This document shows positions 1 through 8,899 of a DNA stretch of 46,360 nt, piece after piece. The stretch spans positions 1-46,360 of the forward strand of contig CAMPYS010000014.1 of NCBI GenBank assembly GCA_946998295.1. The letters are read 5' to 3'. The first letter of the stretch is position 1; each line of letters begins with the position of its first letter. The DNA comes from an uncultured Prevotella sp. Lineage in GTDB: Bacteria > Bacteroidota > Bacteroidia > Bacteroidales > Bacteroidaceae. The translations under genes were made by a program, and so were the position numbers. The notes under the pieces were generated by a model. It searched no databases. It worked only from the letters and a program-made list of their open reading frames with translations, and was not told the origin of the DNA.

Positions 1-79
1 TGTGTCAGCCCTAATTTATTTTGTTTGAAAAAGTTTTACCGGACAGCAATATTTTTTATTCATAGGTTTTCAAATGGCA

Positions 80-87
80 CAAAGGTA
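80..87 (-). promoter_or_regulatory. Possible promoter -7 box reading out of the window to the left
   Basis: The minus strand reads TACCTTTG here, matching the Bacteroidetes -7 consensus TAnnTTTG. No TTG stands at the expected -33 spacing. It would serve a minus-strand gene beyond position 1, so the assignment cannot be tested inside this window. Confidence 0.3.
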
Positions 88-152
88 ATAAATAAAGGAC
101 ATCTGGAGCTTTTCAGCCTACCAAATGTCCATTACGCCAAAACTGTGCTAAA

Positions 153-186
153 AAAGCAGAAGTTTCTGTTGTGAAACTTCTGCTTT
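153..186 (-). terminator. Rho-independent terminator of rpsA
   Basis: A perfect 14-bp stem (153-166 with 173-186) closes a 6-nt loop. On the minus strand it is followed by a run of six T. It lies about 70 bp past the rpsA stop codon, where a terminator is expected. Confidence 0.8.
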
Positions 187-212
187 ATATCAATTAAATA
201 AAATTATTATAA

Positions 213-242
213 ATTTCAAATATTATTAATAATATTTGAAAT
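213..242. repeat. 30-bp perfect palindrome just after rpsA
   Basis: Positions 213-227 are the exact reverse complement of 228-242, with no loop. It begins 12 bp past the rpsA stop and precedes the clear terminator hairpin at 153-186. It may be a 3'-end stabilising or processing hairpin, or a first weak terminator. It has no strong T-run on the minus strand. Confidence 0.6.
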
Positions 243-253
243 AAATTAAAATT

Positions 254-2032
254 CTATTTATCGTCTCCTTCTAACTTTTTCTTTAAATCAGCAAGAACTC
301 CAAGATCACCAAGAGACATACCTGCAGCAACATTATTTACTTGTGCTGCTTTATCAGTTGACTTACGATTATTATTATTACGACGACGATTTGCCTCTTC
401 CTTAGGAGCTTCAAATGTACGAGAATGAGATAATATAATACGTTTTGTATCTTTAACAAACTCTATAACTACAAATGGCAATTCTTCACCAACTTGAGCT
501 TGTGTACCATCTTCTTTAACTAAATGCTTAGGTGTAGAAAAGCCCTCACCACCTTCATTAAGAGTAATAACAGCACCTTTATCCATTAACTCCGTAATTT
601 TACCAAGATGTGTTGAACCAACAGTATATATTGACTCATATTCATCCCAAGGATTTGTTTCAAGCTGCTTATGTCCAAGGCTTAAACGTCTATTTTCTTT
701 ATCAATTTCTAAAACTACAACATCAATTTCAGCTCCTTGTTTTGTAAATTCAGATGGGTGTTTGATTTTCTTAGTCCATGAAAGATCAGAAATATGAATA
801 AGTCCATCAACTCCTTCTTCTAATTCTACAAATATACCAAAATTCGTAAAATTGCATACCTTAGCAACATGCTTAGACCCTATAGGATATTTAACTTCTA
901 TAGTTTTCCATGGATCTTCTCTTAACTGTTTAATTCCGAGAGACATCTTGCGTTCATCACGATCAAGAGTTAAAATAACTGCTTCAACTTCATCACCTAC
1001 TTTCAAAAATTCTTGTGCAGAACGTAAATGCTGGCTCCAGCTCATTTCTGAAACATGAATAAGTCCTTCAACTCCAGGTTGGACTTCTACGAAAGCACCA
1101 TAGTCTGCCATAACAACAACCTTACCCTTAATATGATCACCCACTTTAAGATTTTTATCTAAAGCATCCCATGGATGTGGAGATAGTTGTTTTAATCCAA
1201 GTGCTATACGCTTCTTTTCTTCATCAAAATCAAGGATAACTACTCGTATTTTTTCATCAAGTGAAACAACTTCATGAGGGTCATTAATTCTTCCCCAAGA
1301 AAGATCTGTGATATGAATTAATCCATCAACACCACCAAGATCTATAAAGACACCATAAGTGGTAATATTTTTAACAACACCTTCAAGTATCTGACCTTTT
1401 TCAAGATGAGATATAATTTCCTTACGTTGTTCTTCAAGTTCTTGTTCAATAAGTGCTTTGTGAGAAACTACAACATTACGAAATTCTTGATTTATCTTAA
1501 CAACCTTGAATTCCATAGTTTTCCCAACAAAAATATCATAGTCTCGTATAGGATGAACGTCAATTTGACTTCCTGGTAAGAATGCCTCTATTCCAAATAC
1601 ATCAACTATCATACCTCCCTTAGTACGACTTTTAATATATCCTGGTATAATAGCATCCTCCTCAAGTGCAGAATTAATCTTAACCCAACTCTTTTGAAGA
1701 CGAGCTTTCTTATGGGAAAGAACTAACTGACCACCTTTGTCTTCTTGGTTTTCAACATATACCTCTACCTTATCACCTACTTTCAAATCAGGATTATAAC
1801 GAAACTCTGAAGCTGGAATAATACCATCACTTTTATAACCAATATTAACAACAACTTCTTTTTTATCGATTGAAATAACAGTACCTTCGACTACTTGATG
1901 TTCTTGAACCTTGTTAAGTGTTTCAGCGTAAGCATTAGTAAGTTCTTCTTTACTCAAATCGACTTTTGCTCCATTCTCAAATTCATCCCAATTAAAATCT
2001 GACAAAGGATTGACGTCATTAAAGTTTACCAT
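254..2032 (-). CDS. rpsA: 30S ribosomal protein S1
   Basis: S1 binds mRNA on the small ribosomal subunit and helps unfold messages during initiation. The 592-aa protein carries about six consecutive S1 (OB-fold) RNA-binding domains, starting near residues 45, 127, 212, 297, 384 and 470. The best-conserved ones repeat the pattern GxVxxxxxxGxFVxL followed by GLIHxSxxSW (for example GLIHITDLSW and GLIHVSEMSW). The length fits Bacteroidetes S1. The tail after about residue 530 is low-complexity, with an Arg/Asn-rich patch (RRRNNNNR) typical of this phylum. The gene stands alone, with a candidate promoter about 90 bp upstream and a strong terminator downstream. The ATG at 2032 leaves a short acidic lead before domain 1, as in relatives. 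Confidence 0.97.
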   Translation of the reverse strand: MVNFNDVNPLSDFNWDEFENGAKVDLSKEELTNAYAETLNKVQEHQVVEGTVISIDKKEVVVNIGYKSDGIIPASEFRYNPDLKVGDKVEVYVENQEDKGGQLVLSHKKARLQKSWVKINSALEEDAIIPGYIKSRTKGGMIVDVFGIEAFLPGSQIDVHPIRDYDIFVGKTMEFKVVKINQEFRNVVVSHKALIEQELEEQRKEIISHLEKGQILEGVVKNITTYGVFIDLGGVDGLIHITDLSWGRINDPHEVVSLDEKIRVVILDFDEEKKRIALGLKQLSPHPWDALDKNLKVGDHIKGKVVVMADYGAFVEVQPGVEGLIHVSEMSWSQHLRSAQEFLKVGDEVEAVILTLDRDERKMSLGIKQLREDPWKTIEVKYPIGSKHVAKVCNFTNFGIFVELEEGVDGLIHISDLSWTKKIKHPSEFTKQGAEIDVVVLEIDKENRRLSLGHKQLETNPWDEYESIYTVGSTHLGKITELMDKGAVITLNEGGEGFSTPKHLVKEDGTQAQVGEELPFVVIEFVKDTKRIILSHSRTFEAPKEEANRRRNNNNRKSTDKAAQVNNVAAGMSLGDLGVLADLKKKLEGDDK

Positions 2033-2122
2033 AAATAAAAAATTAAAAATTTAAATTTAATAAAGTTAGACATTATGTTAATACTCTCTTTATGGGAATA
2101 ATATAATAAACCCAATAATTTG

Positions 2123-2130
2123 CAAAGATA
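2123..2130 (-). promoter_or_regulatory. Promoter -7 box for rpsA
   Basis: The minus strand reads TATCTTTG, fitting the Bacteroidetes -7 consensus TAnnTTTG, about 90 bp before the rpsA start. The -33 TTG is not evident at the standard spacing, so the call rests on the -7 box and its position. Confidence 0.5.
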
Positions 2131-2224
2131 CAATATTTATAATAAATATTATATCTTTATTAATATATTGTTTAGTATTATTTGTATTTCTTTAAATATA
2201 TCACTTTTGAGAAATAAAATATTA

Positions 2225-2266
2225 GAAAAAAAATAAGAGTGGACAAAGGATTATAGTCTACACTCT
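2225..2266 (-). terminator. Terminator of the ridA-ended operon
   Basis: An imperfect hairpin (2236-2244 with 2256-2266, one 2-nt bulge) is followed on the minus strand by a run of about nine T. It lies about 30 bp past the ridA stop. Confidence 0.65.
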
Positions 2267-2297
2267 CATTTATAAAAATATTACTAATAATAATTTT

Positions 2298-2672
2298 CTA
2301 TATAGCTGCTGTAAATTCAATTTCAACAAGAGCATTTTTAGGTAATGTCTTTATTGCTATTGCAGATCTTGCAGGATATGGTTCGGTAAAGAATTCCGCA
2401 TAAACTTCATTCATAGCAGCAAAATCATTCATATCAGATAAAAAAACTGTTGTTTTTATGACCTTATTAAGATCTGTTCCTGCTTCTTTCAAGATAGCTT
2501 TACCATTTAATATTGACTGTCTTGTCTGTTCTTTTATGCCTCCATTAGGAAATTTTCCTGTAGCAGGGTCAATTGGTAGTTGTCCAGATGTTATTACAAT
2601 TCCATTATTCGCAATTGCTTGACTGTAAGGCCCTATTGCTTTAGGTGCATTTGGCGTATTTATAACTTTCAT
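2298..2672 (-). CDS. ridA: RidA family enamine/imine deaminase
   Basis: RidA (YjgF/YER057c/UK114) proteins hydrolyse reactive enamine/imine intermediates such as 2-aminoacrylate made by PLP enzymes, releasing the keto acid and ammonia; they are cytosolic homotrimers. The 124-aa length is standard for the family. Hallmarks are the N-terminal IGPYSQAI, SGQLPIDPATG near residues 29-39, and the C-terminal YPARSAIAIKTLP followed by VEIE. Arg about 102 and Glu about 118 occupy the usual substrate-binding positions. It starts only 23 bp after the FUSC gene ends and is followed by a terminator, so it is probably the last gene of the operon that begins with the cyclophilin gene. Confidence 0.93.
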   Translation of the reverse strand: MKVINTPNAPKAIGPYSQAIANNGIVITSGQLPIDPATGKFPNGGIKEQTRQSILNGKAILKEAGTDLNKVIKTTVFLSDMNDFAAMNEVYAEFFTEPYPARSAIAIKTLPKNALVEIEFTAAI

Positions 2673-2695
2673 TTGTTTTTAAGTTTTTATTTAGT

Positions 2696-4903
2696 TTAAT
2701 TGTTGCCTGCAAAGTTAATCTTTTTATTTTTATTATTTTGATATTTAATTGAAAATGTTAATTTTTCAGACTCTTTAAGTAATTCGTATGCCCCCCTTGC
2801 GATATTATATATAATAATCATATTATTGTTTTTCTTATTTTTATCTTCATTATCCGTTAATAGCGTTTTATACCATACCTTAGCATCATTGCTTTTTATA
2901 GCTGGCAATGGTAGCTGTCTGTTTATTTGCTGAAAATTCCATTGTGCCTGCCTAATAATATCAGAAATATGTTCACAAATGGCAATCTCATTTGAAGACA
3001 GTTGCTTTGCATAATTATGCGCTCCCAATGCTGATATATACGATAATAGTGTATGGTGTCTATACGTTAAGGTATATATTTTTCTTTGCATTATTCTCTT
3101 GTTCTTTGGTTCTACAATGGTTCCTTTCCATGACATAGCTATAGCATTATCTGCTTTATGTGCTGCACGCCTATTATGATAATATATAGCTCCTATAGCA
3201 TCAGTATTATATATTGTATGAAAATATCTTAGAGTTTTTGTTGTTGCATCTACCATTAATTGTGGTAAGTGTTTATATTGCCAATCTGGCCAAATGTACC
3301 TAACAGATAAATATGCAAGGATAGATCCAATTACAGTACATATAAGTCGGTATGATATAATGTTTTCTTCTTCCCCAACTTGTTGTAAATTAAAACTTAC
3401 AATTACAAATATAGTAATAAAAATTACAGCATAAGCATATTTTTTTCTTACCCAATAAAAAAAGGTAAAAATTGATACTAACAATAATATTATTTGCCCT
3501 GCTTGTGTTGGAAGTAGTTTTGAGAATATTATACCAAGTGCGACTCCTGTTATAGTTCCTATTACCCTCTGATTAAATCGTTGTTTAGTTGCTATATAAG
3601 TTTGCTGACATACAAAAAAGGATGTTAATGGTATCCATGTTCCTTTTTCTATATTAAATATTACCATTAATAAATATCCTATTGTAAGTGTTATTGATAG
3701 CCTTACTGCATGTCTAAACATATTATTTTGTGTTGAGATGATTTTTTTTATACGCTGCTTTATCGGAGCATCTTTGTAATTTAGTTTATCTATAGGTATA
3801 GGAGAATTTATGTCAGTACCTATATTTGATAATTGCTCTGTTAATTTTGTTAAATTTTCTAATAACATTGATAATGCTGGATATTCATTATCTGATGTAT
3901 TTTGTCTTAACTGTTCGGTTAAAGTTTGTTGAGTCCATATCAAGCTTTTAGGAAGTTTGAAAGGCATTCCTGAAAGTATGGTACTTGCATATTCACATAT
4001 AGCCTTGGCTTGCTCACTCAATAACAACCCCATACCCCTAACAATTATAGGGTTATCTGTATTTTGACTCAATATATCATATCGTTGATGACTTGATGTT
4101 GCTCTTTCATGTAGTTGTTGTAGTTGTAACCATTTATGATATAAAGGCTCAAGTTCTTTAAGTTCTTTATTATGTATAGATTTCAAAGATAAATATATAA
4201 CTTCCTTTGTTGCATCGATATAAGTTTCTATTGCTATATTTTTTTCTGCCAATAGTGCTCTAATTTGTTTGTGTTCTTGTCTTGTGCAGGGGAATAGCTT
4301 AGCCTTTAGTTCCATATAATCACTAAGTTTATAAAATGCAGTCGCTAAAGGTTCTTTTACCAATCTATAAGGTCGTAAATATAATAAAAATAGTGATATA
4401 GATCCATATATTATCCCACCAAGTGGAAGTAATATAGGTTGGTAGTACCACGGTTTCATACCTATCCCTAACATTGCATATATTGTTACTATTAATGCAC
4501 CAAAAGTTATTCCTTTATAACGTGACCCTAATCCTCCTATCAAACTGAGTATTAGAGTAGCAAAAGCTAAAACGATTGCATATATATATGGTTGAAATGC
4601 TAAAAGTTCTACTAATAAACTTACAATTAAGAAACAGATTATAGTTACTATAAGGCTCTTTAATCGTCCATTTGGATGGTCATTACCTTCTGATAATGAA
4701 GCGCCAACAGCTCCAAGTGCTAATGTACACCCTATAAATGGTTGATTTAAAATCATTGCAGGTATAAGCATTATTCCTATTGCTATTGTTACCTTAAATG
4801 CTAATAAATTATCTGGCTTTATCCAAAACCATTTATACCATAAAAGTAGTATTTTTTTTAAACTTCGCTTTATGCTTCTCCGCATATATTCAATTATCCT
4901 CAT
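2696..4903 (-). CDS. FUSC/YccS-like polytopic inner-membrane protein
   Basis: This 735-aa protein has the duplicated layout of the YccS/FUSC family. Two blocks of about six hydrophobic segments (roughly residues 30-180 and 395-530) are each followed by a cytoplasmic helical region. Related proteins (FUSC, aromatic-acid exporter and YccS groups) are thought to export small organic acids, but the substrate cannot be told from sequence. The second membrane block contains the family-like stretch TWIPLTSFFVCQQTY followed by RVIGTITGVALG. It lies 16 bp downstream of nrdG and 23 bp upstream of ridA, suggesting co-transcription with anaerobic ribonucleotide reduction, though a functional tie is not obvious. 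Three ATGs sit close together at the N terminus; the most upstream is given. Confidence 0.8.
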   Translation of the reverse strand: MRIIEYMRRSIKRSLKKILLLWYKWFWIKPDNLLAFKVTIAIGIMLIPAMILNQPFIGCTLALGAVGASLSEGNDHPNGRLKSLIVTIICFLIVSLLVELLAFQPYIYAIVLAFATLILSLIGGLGSRYKGITFGALIVTIYAMLGIGMKPWYYQPILLPLGGIIYGSISLFLLYLRPYRLVKEPLATAFYKLSDYMELKAKLFPCTRQEHKQIRALLAEKNIAIETYIDATKEVIYLSLKSIHNKELKELEPLYHKWLQLQQLHERATSSHQRYDILSQNTDNPIIVRGMGLLLSEQAKAICEYASTILSGMPFKLPKSLIWTQQTLTEQLRQNTSDNEYPALSMLLENLTKLTEQLSNIGTDINSPIPIDKLNYKDAPIKQRIKKIISTQNNMFRHAVRLSITLTIGYLLMVIFNIEKGTWIPLTSFFVCQQTYIATKQRFNQRVIGTITGVALGIIFSKLLPTQAGQIILLLVSIFTFFYWVRKKYAYAVIFITIFVIVSFNLQQVGEEENIISYRLICTVIGSILAYLSVRYIWPDWQYKHLPQLMVDATTKTLRYFHTIYNTDAIGAIYYHNRRAAHKADNAIAMSWKGTIVEPKNKRIMQRKIYTLTYRHHTLLSYISALGAHNYAKQLSSNEIAICEHISDIIRQAQWNFQQINRQLPLPAIKSNDAKVWYKTLLTDNEDKNKKNNNMIIIYNIARGAYELLKESEKLTFSIKYQNNKNKKINFAGNN

Positions 4904-4919
4904 TGCTTTTCATTTTATA

Positions 4920-5390
4920 TTAGTTATTTTTCCAAAATCTATTCGTTATATCATTAAGAATACTTTCATTTTCTACTCTATACATCTTTTGATTTGTAGT
5001 TTTAGAGTTTATTGGTCCTAAATGTTTTATATATGGACCTACTTTTATATAATTAAAAAATTTGATATCTATTTGTCGTGATATTGTTGTTCGTCCTGTA
5101 TACCACCCTATTTTTATTGTCCTGTATTTTTGTTTTATATATTTCGCTATTGCGTTTATTTCAGTTGGATTTATATCTCCTCCCATCAGACCAATACATG
5201 TTATAGTTTTTTTATGTTGATTTATTAAATTATCAATTTTATCTATTGTTAATAGACTTCCTATATCGTTTGTGAGATATAAACTATGACAACCAGGACA
5301 CTTGCAAGGACAGTTCGATATATTGATTGCCAGTGTTACTTCATCTGGAAATTCTTGGAATACTATATCATAGTTTACGTACTTCAACAT
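4920..5390 (-). CDS. nrdG: Anaerobic ribonucleoside-triphosphate reductase activating protein
   Basis: NrdG is a radical SAM enzyme that installs the glycyl radical on NrdD using a 4Fe-4S cluster and S-adenosylmethionine. The cluster motif CPCKCPGC (CxxxCxxC) is visible close to the N terminus, followed by GCHS and then GLMGGD, the usual SAM-contact region. The frame is open further upstream to 5468. The start at 5390 (MLKYVNYDIVF) is chosen because family members begin just before this YxxIVFQEFPxE segment; the extra 26 residues are low-complexity and unlike the family. The resulting 156 aa is the standard NrdG size. It follows nrdD in the same direction, the usual pairing. Confidence 0.9.
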   Translation of the reverse strand: MLKYVNYDIVFQEFPDEVTLAINISNCPCKCPGCHSLYLTNDIGSLLTIDKIDNLINQHKKTITCIGLMGGDINPTEINAIAKYIKQKYRTIKIGWYTGRTTISRQIDIKFFNYIKVGPYIKHLGPINSKTTNQKMYRVENESILNDITNRFWKNN

Positions 5391-5546
5391 ATATTTTACT
5401 GAGTTATTTAATTGATAATAATTATAAAATAAGACAGAATTACATTGTATAATCTTTTGTAATTCCATCTTATTATAAATATTTATTATAGTCTCTACCT
5501 ATATACAATTATTTAATATATAATTAATTAAATTTTATTTGGTAGC

Positions 5547-7646
5547 TTATTCTTGATATTTCTCTTTATTTGCATAGAATCTTCTGTGTGCTTCTTCTTG
5601 TCTAGCCATAGAAAAGTTGCTAACCCTCTTCATATAACCGATAACTCGTGTAAGATAATCGACATTCTTAGATTGACATTCAGGACACTGTGTTAACATT
5701 CTTTTATCTATATGTCCACAATCATTACATATAGTATTTGGTATATTAAAAGTAAAGTAATTACATCCCTCTTTTGCTGCAACTCTTAAAAGCTGTCTAT
5801 ATTGTTTTTTTGTCAAATGTTCTTCCAAATTCATGTGTAGAGCTGAGCCTCCTGTTAAATGTTCTATATAGGGTGCACCATGTAGTTTGAATTTATCTTG
5901 TATAGTTAATGTATTATCCTCTACACGATAGAAGTAACTATTATAGCAATCTCTTGGTACAAAATATCCATCAGCTTTGTCCCATTTTGCGTGTTTTACC
6001 CCAACATTTTCTGCGGGTATCATTTCGCAATTAAACATAGTTTCTTTAGTTTTATATTTCTTGTTACATGTCTCTATAAGCCCAAGTATTTCTTGTACAT
6101 ATTCTTTATACTTATCATTAGGAGTTATATCTATACCCATAAACTCAGCTGATTCTACCAAACCATTTATTCCTATTGTTAGATATTGTCTATTTATATT
6201 TATATATCCAGCATCAAACAATGGTAACATGTGGTTACGCAATAGTTCTTTAAGATTCTCATTATATGCTAACTGCACTTTATGGCATAACTCTATCACT
6301 TCATTTAAATATTCTTTATAATCTATAGAGTGGTTTACGGCATACTGTACACAACGATTAAGATTTATTGTTAGCACACTTTTTGATCCTGTTGAAACAC
6401 CACCAGCTCCAAGTGTATATGAAAAACCATTATCTTGTATTTCGTTTCTTAGTCGACAACATGAACTTAATGAATCAGCATTATCACTCATGTAGGTAAA
6501 AAAACTGTGCCCATCTGCATACATTTGTGAAGCAAAATCAGCCCACTCCAAATCTTTACACTCTCCATTTTCTGATAAAAGTGCCATTGTTTCCACAGGG
6601 AATGTTAATACAGTTTTTGTTCTCTCTTTGTTAAACCACTTCATGAAACGCTTTTGCAACCATGAAACACCTTGCCAGTTTGGTTGTGTGCCATCAGGGA
6701 AATAAAAGTTTTGGAATAATGATTCAAAATAATATTTATCGTAATATGATATATTCCAAAAAACTGCTTGATAATTTCTTGCACCTGTTGGTTGATTAAG
6801 AGAGTAGACTATTTGTTCAAAATAGTCTGTAATCATTTTATCAATAGTACGTTGTCTAAGACTTAAATCTACTACTTTTTCTGGATGTTTCCAATAGTCT
6901 ATTCCATACTCTTTTTCTATAAAGTAGTTCATATACATAAGAAATTCTGGTGTTGCGCATGCACCTGCAAGCATACTTGATACCATGAAAACCATATTTA
7001 TAAAACCTCCACAAAAGCTTTTCAGATTTGTTGGAGCAGAAGAATTTCCGCCTATAGACATTGTTCCACCTATCAACCAAGGATACATAGTTATAGATGC
7101 ACAATAGTTAGCAAGATTAGTCTCATCATTTTTGTATATAAAGTGATTATTCAATAAATATAAATATTTTTCAGCTAATTCTTTATCATATATTTTTTTT
7201 ATTCTGTTTGTAAGTATCCTTCTGTTCAATCGTATAAAACCTTGTTTTGGTAACTCACCTATTAGCGTAGCAATATTTTTATTTTCAACATTAGCATTTG
7301 CATCAAATTTAGACCCTGTTGCTGCATTTTTTGCTTTACAATATTCTGTTAAGAAATTCATTTTTTCTAGAACCTCTCTGTCTTCTGTATGCTTTTGACG
7401 ATATACAATGAAGCTTTTTGCAACTTTGTAATATCCCTCTTTCATTAAGGCTACTTCTACTTGATTTTGTATTTCTTCTACTGTTATATCATTATGTATT
7501 TTAATGTCGGAAAGAATTTTAGAAATAGCTCCTAAATCTACTTTTTCTTTTACACTTTCAAATGCCTTTAAAATAGCATTCATTATTTTATCAAGTGAGA
7601 AGTTTTCTTTTGCTCCATCACGTTTCGTTATAGTGAAATTTTTCAT
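5547..7646 (-). CDS. nrdD: Anaerobic (class III) ribonucleoside-triphosphate reductase
   Basis: NrdD reduces ribonucleotides to deoxyribonucleotides without oxygen, using a glycyl radical. The 699-aa protein has an N-terminal ATP-cone regulatory domain (about residues 3-90, starting ITKRDGAKENF), the catalytic barrel with the SSCCRL segment, a C-terminal zinc site of four cysteines (CNDC and CPEC), and the glycyl-radical motif RVIGYMKRV with Gly670 about 30 residues from the end. All key elements are intact. The cyclophilin gene is immediately upstream (26 bp) and nrdG downstream, making this part of a probable five-gene operon. It indicates an anaerobic or facultative lifestyle. Confidence 0.97.
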   Translation of the reverse strand: MKNFTITKRDGAKENFSLDKIMNAILKAFESVKEKVDLGAISKILSDIKIHNDITVEEIQNQVEVALMKEGYYKVAKSFIVYRQKHTEDREVLEKMNFLTEYCKAKNAATGSKFDANANVENKNIATLIGELPKQGFIRLNRRILTNRIKKIYDKELAEKYLYLLNNHFIYKNDETNLANYCASITMYPWLIGGTMSIGGNSSAPTNLKSFCGGFINMVFMVSSMLAGACATPEFLMYMNYFIEKEYGIDYWKHPEKVVDLSLRQRTIDKMITDYFEQIVYSLNQPTGARNYQAVFWNISYYDKYYFESLFQNFYFPDGTQPNWQGVSWLQKRFMKWFNKERTKTVLTFPVETMALLSENGECKDLEWADFASQMYADGHSFFTYMSDNADSLSSCCRLRNEIQDNGFSYTLGAGGVSTGSKSVLTINLNRCVQYAVNHSIDYKEYLNEVIELCHKVQLAYNENLKELLRNHMLPLFDAGYININRQYLTIGINGLVESAEFMGIDITPNDKYKEYVQEILGLIETCNKKYKTKETMFNCEMIPAENVGVKHAKWDKADGYFVPRDCYNSYFYRVEDNTLTIQDKFKLHGAPYIEHLTGGSALHMNLEEHLTKKQYRQLLRVAAKEGCNYFTFNIPNTICNDCGHIDKRMLTQCPECQSKNVDYLTRVIGYMKRVSNFSMARQEEAHRRFYANKEKYQE

Positions 7647-7672
7647 TGTGTTATATTTTTGTTTAGTATCTT

Positions 7673-8359
7673 TTATTTTATAATTCTTGCTGTTTTTATC
7701 TTTATATCTGTAATAGGTCTATCATTACTATCACATATAGCGTTTTGTATTTTTTCAACAACATCTAATCCTTCTATAACTTGACCAAATACAGTATATA
7801 ACCCATCAAGATGTGGAGTTCCTCCTAAAGTACTATAAACATTTCGTATATCGTTTGTTAATTTTATTTTTCCATTTGTCGATTTATCTATCTGAGCTTG
7901 ATACCGATCTAATTGTTTGTCATTATACTTTTTACCCCAAACTATATAAAATTGAGTTGAGGATGATGACCTATTTGGATTTACATCATCACTTTCTCTT
8001 GCTGCTGCTACAGCTCCGCGTTTATGATATAATAGAGGAAATTTTATTTCTGCAGGAATATTATATTCTTCTGGGGTCTCTCCAAGAAGTTGACCCTTCT
8101 TAGCCATCTTAGAAGCTATATCTCCTGTTTGAATCATAAAATCCTTTATCACTCTGTGAAATAAAACGCCATTGTAAGTTCCACGTTTTACTTGTAATAA
8201 GAAATTATCTCTGTGTTTAGGGGTTTCATTGTAAAGCTCAATTATAATATTTCCACTATCTGTCTCTAAAAGAACTTGTGAATGATATTTGTCTGTTTGA
8301 GCACCCATATACAGTGCAAAACATACAAAAAAGATAAATATAGAAAAGATTCGTTTCAT
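7673..8359 (-). CDS. Cyclophilin-type peptidyl-prolyl isomerase, exported
   Basis: This enzyme catalyses cis-trans isomerisation of proline peptide bonds. The 228-aa protein opens with a signal peptide (MKRIFSIFIFFVCFALYMGAQ), so it acts in the periplasm. The cyclophilin core has FHRVIKDFMIQTGD (active-site Arg, Phe and Gln), then STQFYIV and VFGQVIEGLDVV. An insertion of about 35 residues (KYNDKQLDRYQAQ onward) separates the last two elements, as in other Bacteroidetes cyclophilins. It is the first gene after a consensus promoter and is followed 26 bp later by nrdD. Confidence 0.92.
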   Translation of the reverse strand: MKRIFSIFIFFVCFALYMGAQTDKYHSQVLLETDSGNIIIELYNETPKHRDNFLLQVKRGTYNGVLFHRVIKDFMIQTGDIASKMAKKGQLLGETPEEYNIPAEIKFPLLYHKRGAVAAARESDDVNPNRSSSSTQFYIVWGKKYNDKQLDRYQAQIDKSTNGKIKLTNDIRNVYSTLGGTPHLDGLYTVFGQVIEGLDVVEKIQNAICDSNDRPITDIKIKTARIIK

Positions 8360-8377
8360 AGGATAATAATGTTATTG

Positions 8378-8407
8378 CAAAGGTACTTTTTTACAATCTA
8401 ATGGCAA
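8378..8407 (-). promoter_or_regulatory. Consensus Bacteroidetes promoter for the cyclophilin-nrdD-nrdG-FUSC-ridA operon
   Basis: The minus strand reads TTG (8405-8407), exactly 19 bp, then TACCTTTG (8378-8385). This matches TTG-N19-TAnnTTTG exactly. It ends 18 bp before the ATG of the cyclophilin gene, so the leader would be very short. Confidence 0.8.
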
Positions 8408-8841
8408 AAATTAAAATAAAAATATTTTATAAAAACAGATTAGGAGTATTTTTTATTTATAATTTAGCACTATATTAAATTTATAATTATGAAAATAATT
8501 ATAAGCGTATAACTATTTTTTACCATTAATAATATAAATACCATTTTGTACATTTTATAATTGATTATAGTGAATATTTTTCCATCTATACTATAAATTA
8601 TATTCTCTGCATAATTTGATGTAAATGCTGATAAATTCAATCGCATATAAATTGCAAAAATCAATAACGAAAGTTGGTAAATTTTGTTCATAAATAAGAT
8701 TATTTTATTTATATAATGTTTATTCTACTTAATAGCACATATTTTTTACTGTAAATACAGATAATCTTTTTAAATATTAAATAGCGAATTCATTCCAAAT
8801 AATTAATTTACCTATTTTATAAAGTTCTCCATAATTAAAAA
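8408..8841. other. Intergenic stretch, no supported gene
   Basis: This AT-rich stretch lies between the cyclophilin promoter and the rpoD terminator. A 73-codon minus-strand frame (8470-8691) begins with a plausible hydrophobic leader but has a low-complexity Ile/Lys/Tyr composition and no recognisable promoter or domain. No RNA gene, repeat or other element was recognised. Confidence 0.5.
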
Positions 8842-8880
8842 AAATAATGAGTTTCAAATAAAATTTGAAACTCATTATTT
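8842..8880 (-). terminator. Rho-independent terminator of rpoD
   Basis: A perfect 18-bp stem (8842-8859 with 8863-8880) closes a 3-nt loop. On the minus strand the stem runs straight into a stretch of T. It starts 20 bp after the rpoD stop. Confidence 0.85.
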
Positions 8881-8899
8881 TAATATGTACTGTTTTAAT

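Noticed and set aside
97..130. GGACAT/ATGTCC hairpin near the left edge
   Set aside because: The stem is only 6 bp with a long loop and no T-run; likely chance.
5391..5468. Longer N terminus of nrdG
   Set aside because: The additional 26 residues are low-complexity and precede the conserved NrdG start; the 156-aa form fits the family.
8470..8691. 73-codon minus-strand frame with a hydrophobic start
   Set aside because: Low-complexity Ile/Lys/Tyr-rich translation in very AT-rich DNA, no promoter, no recognisable domain, no operon context.
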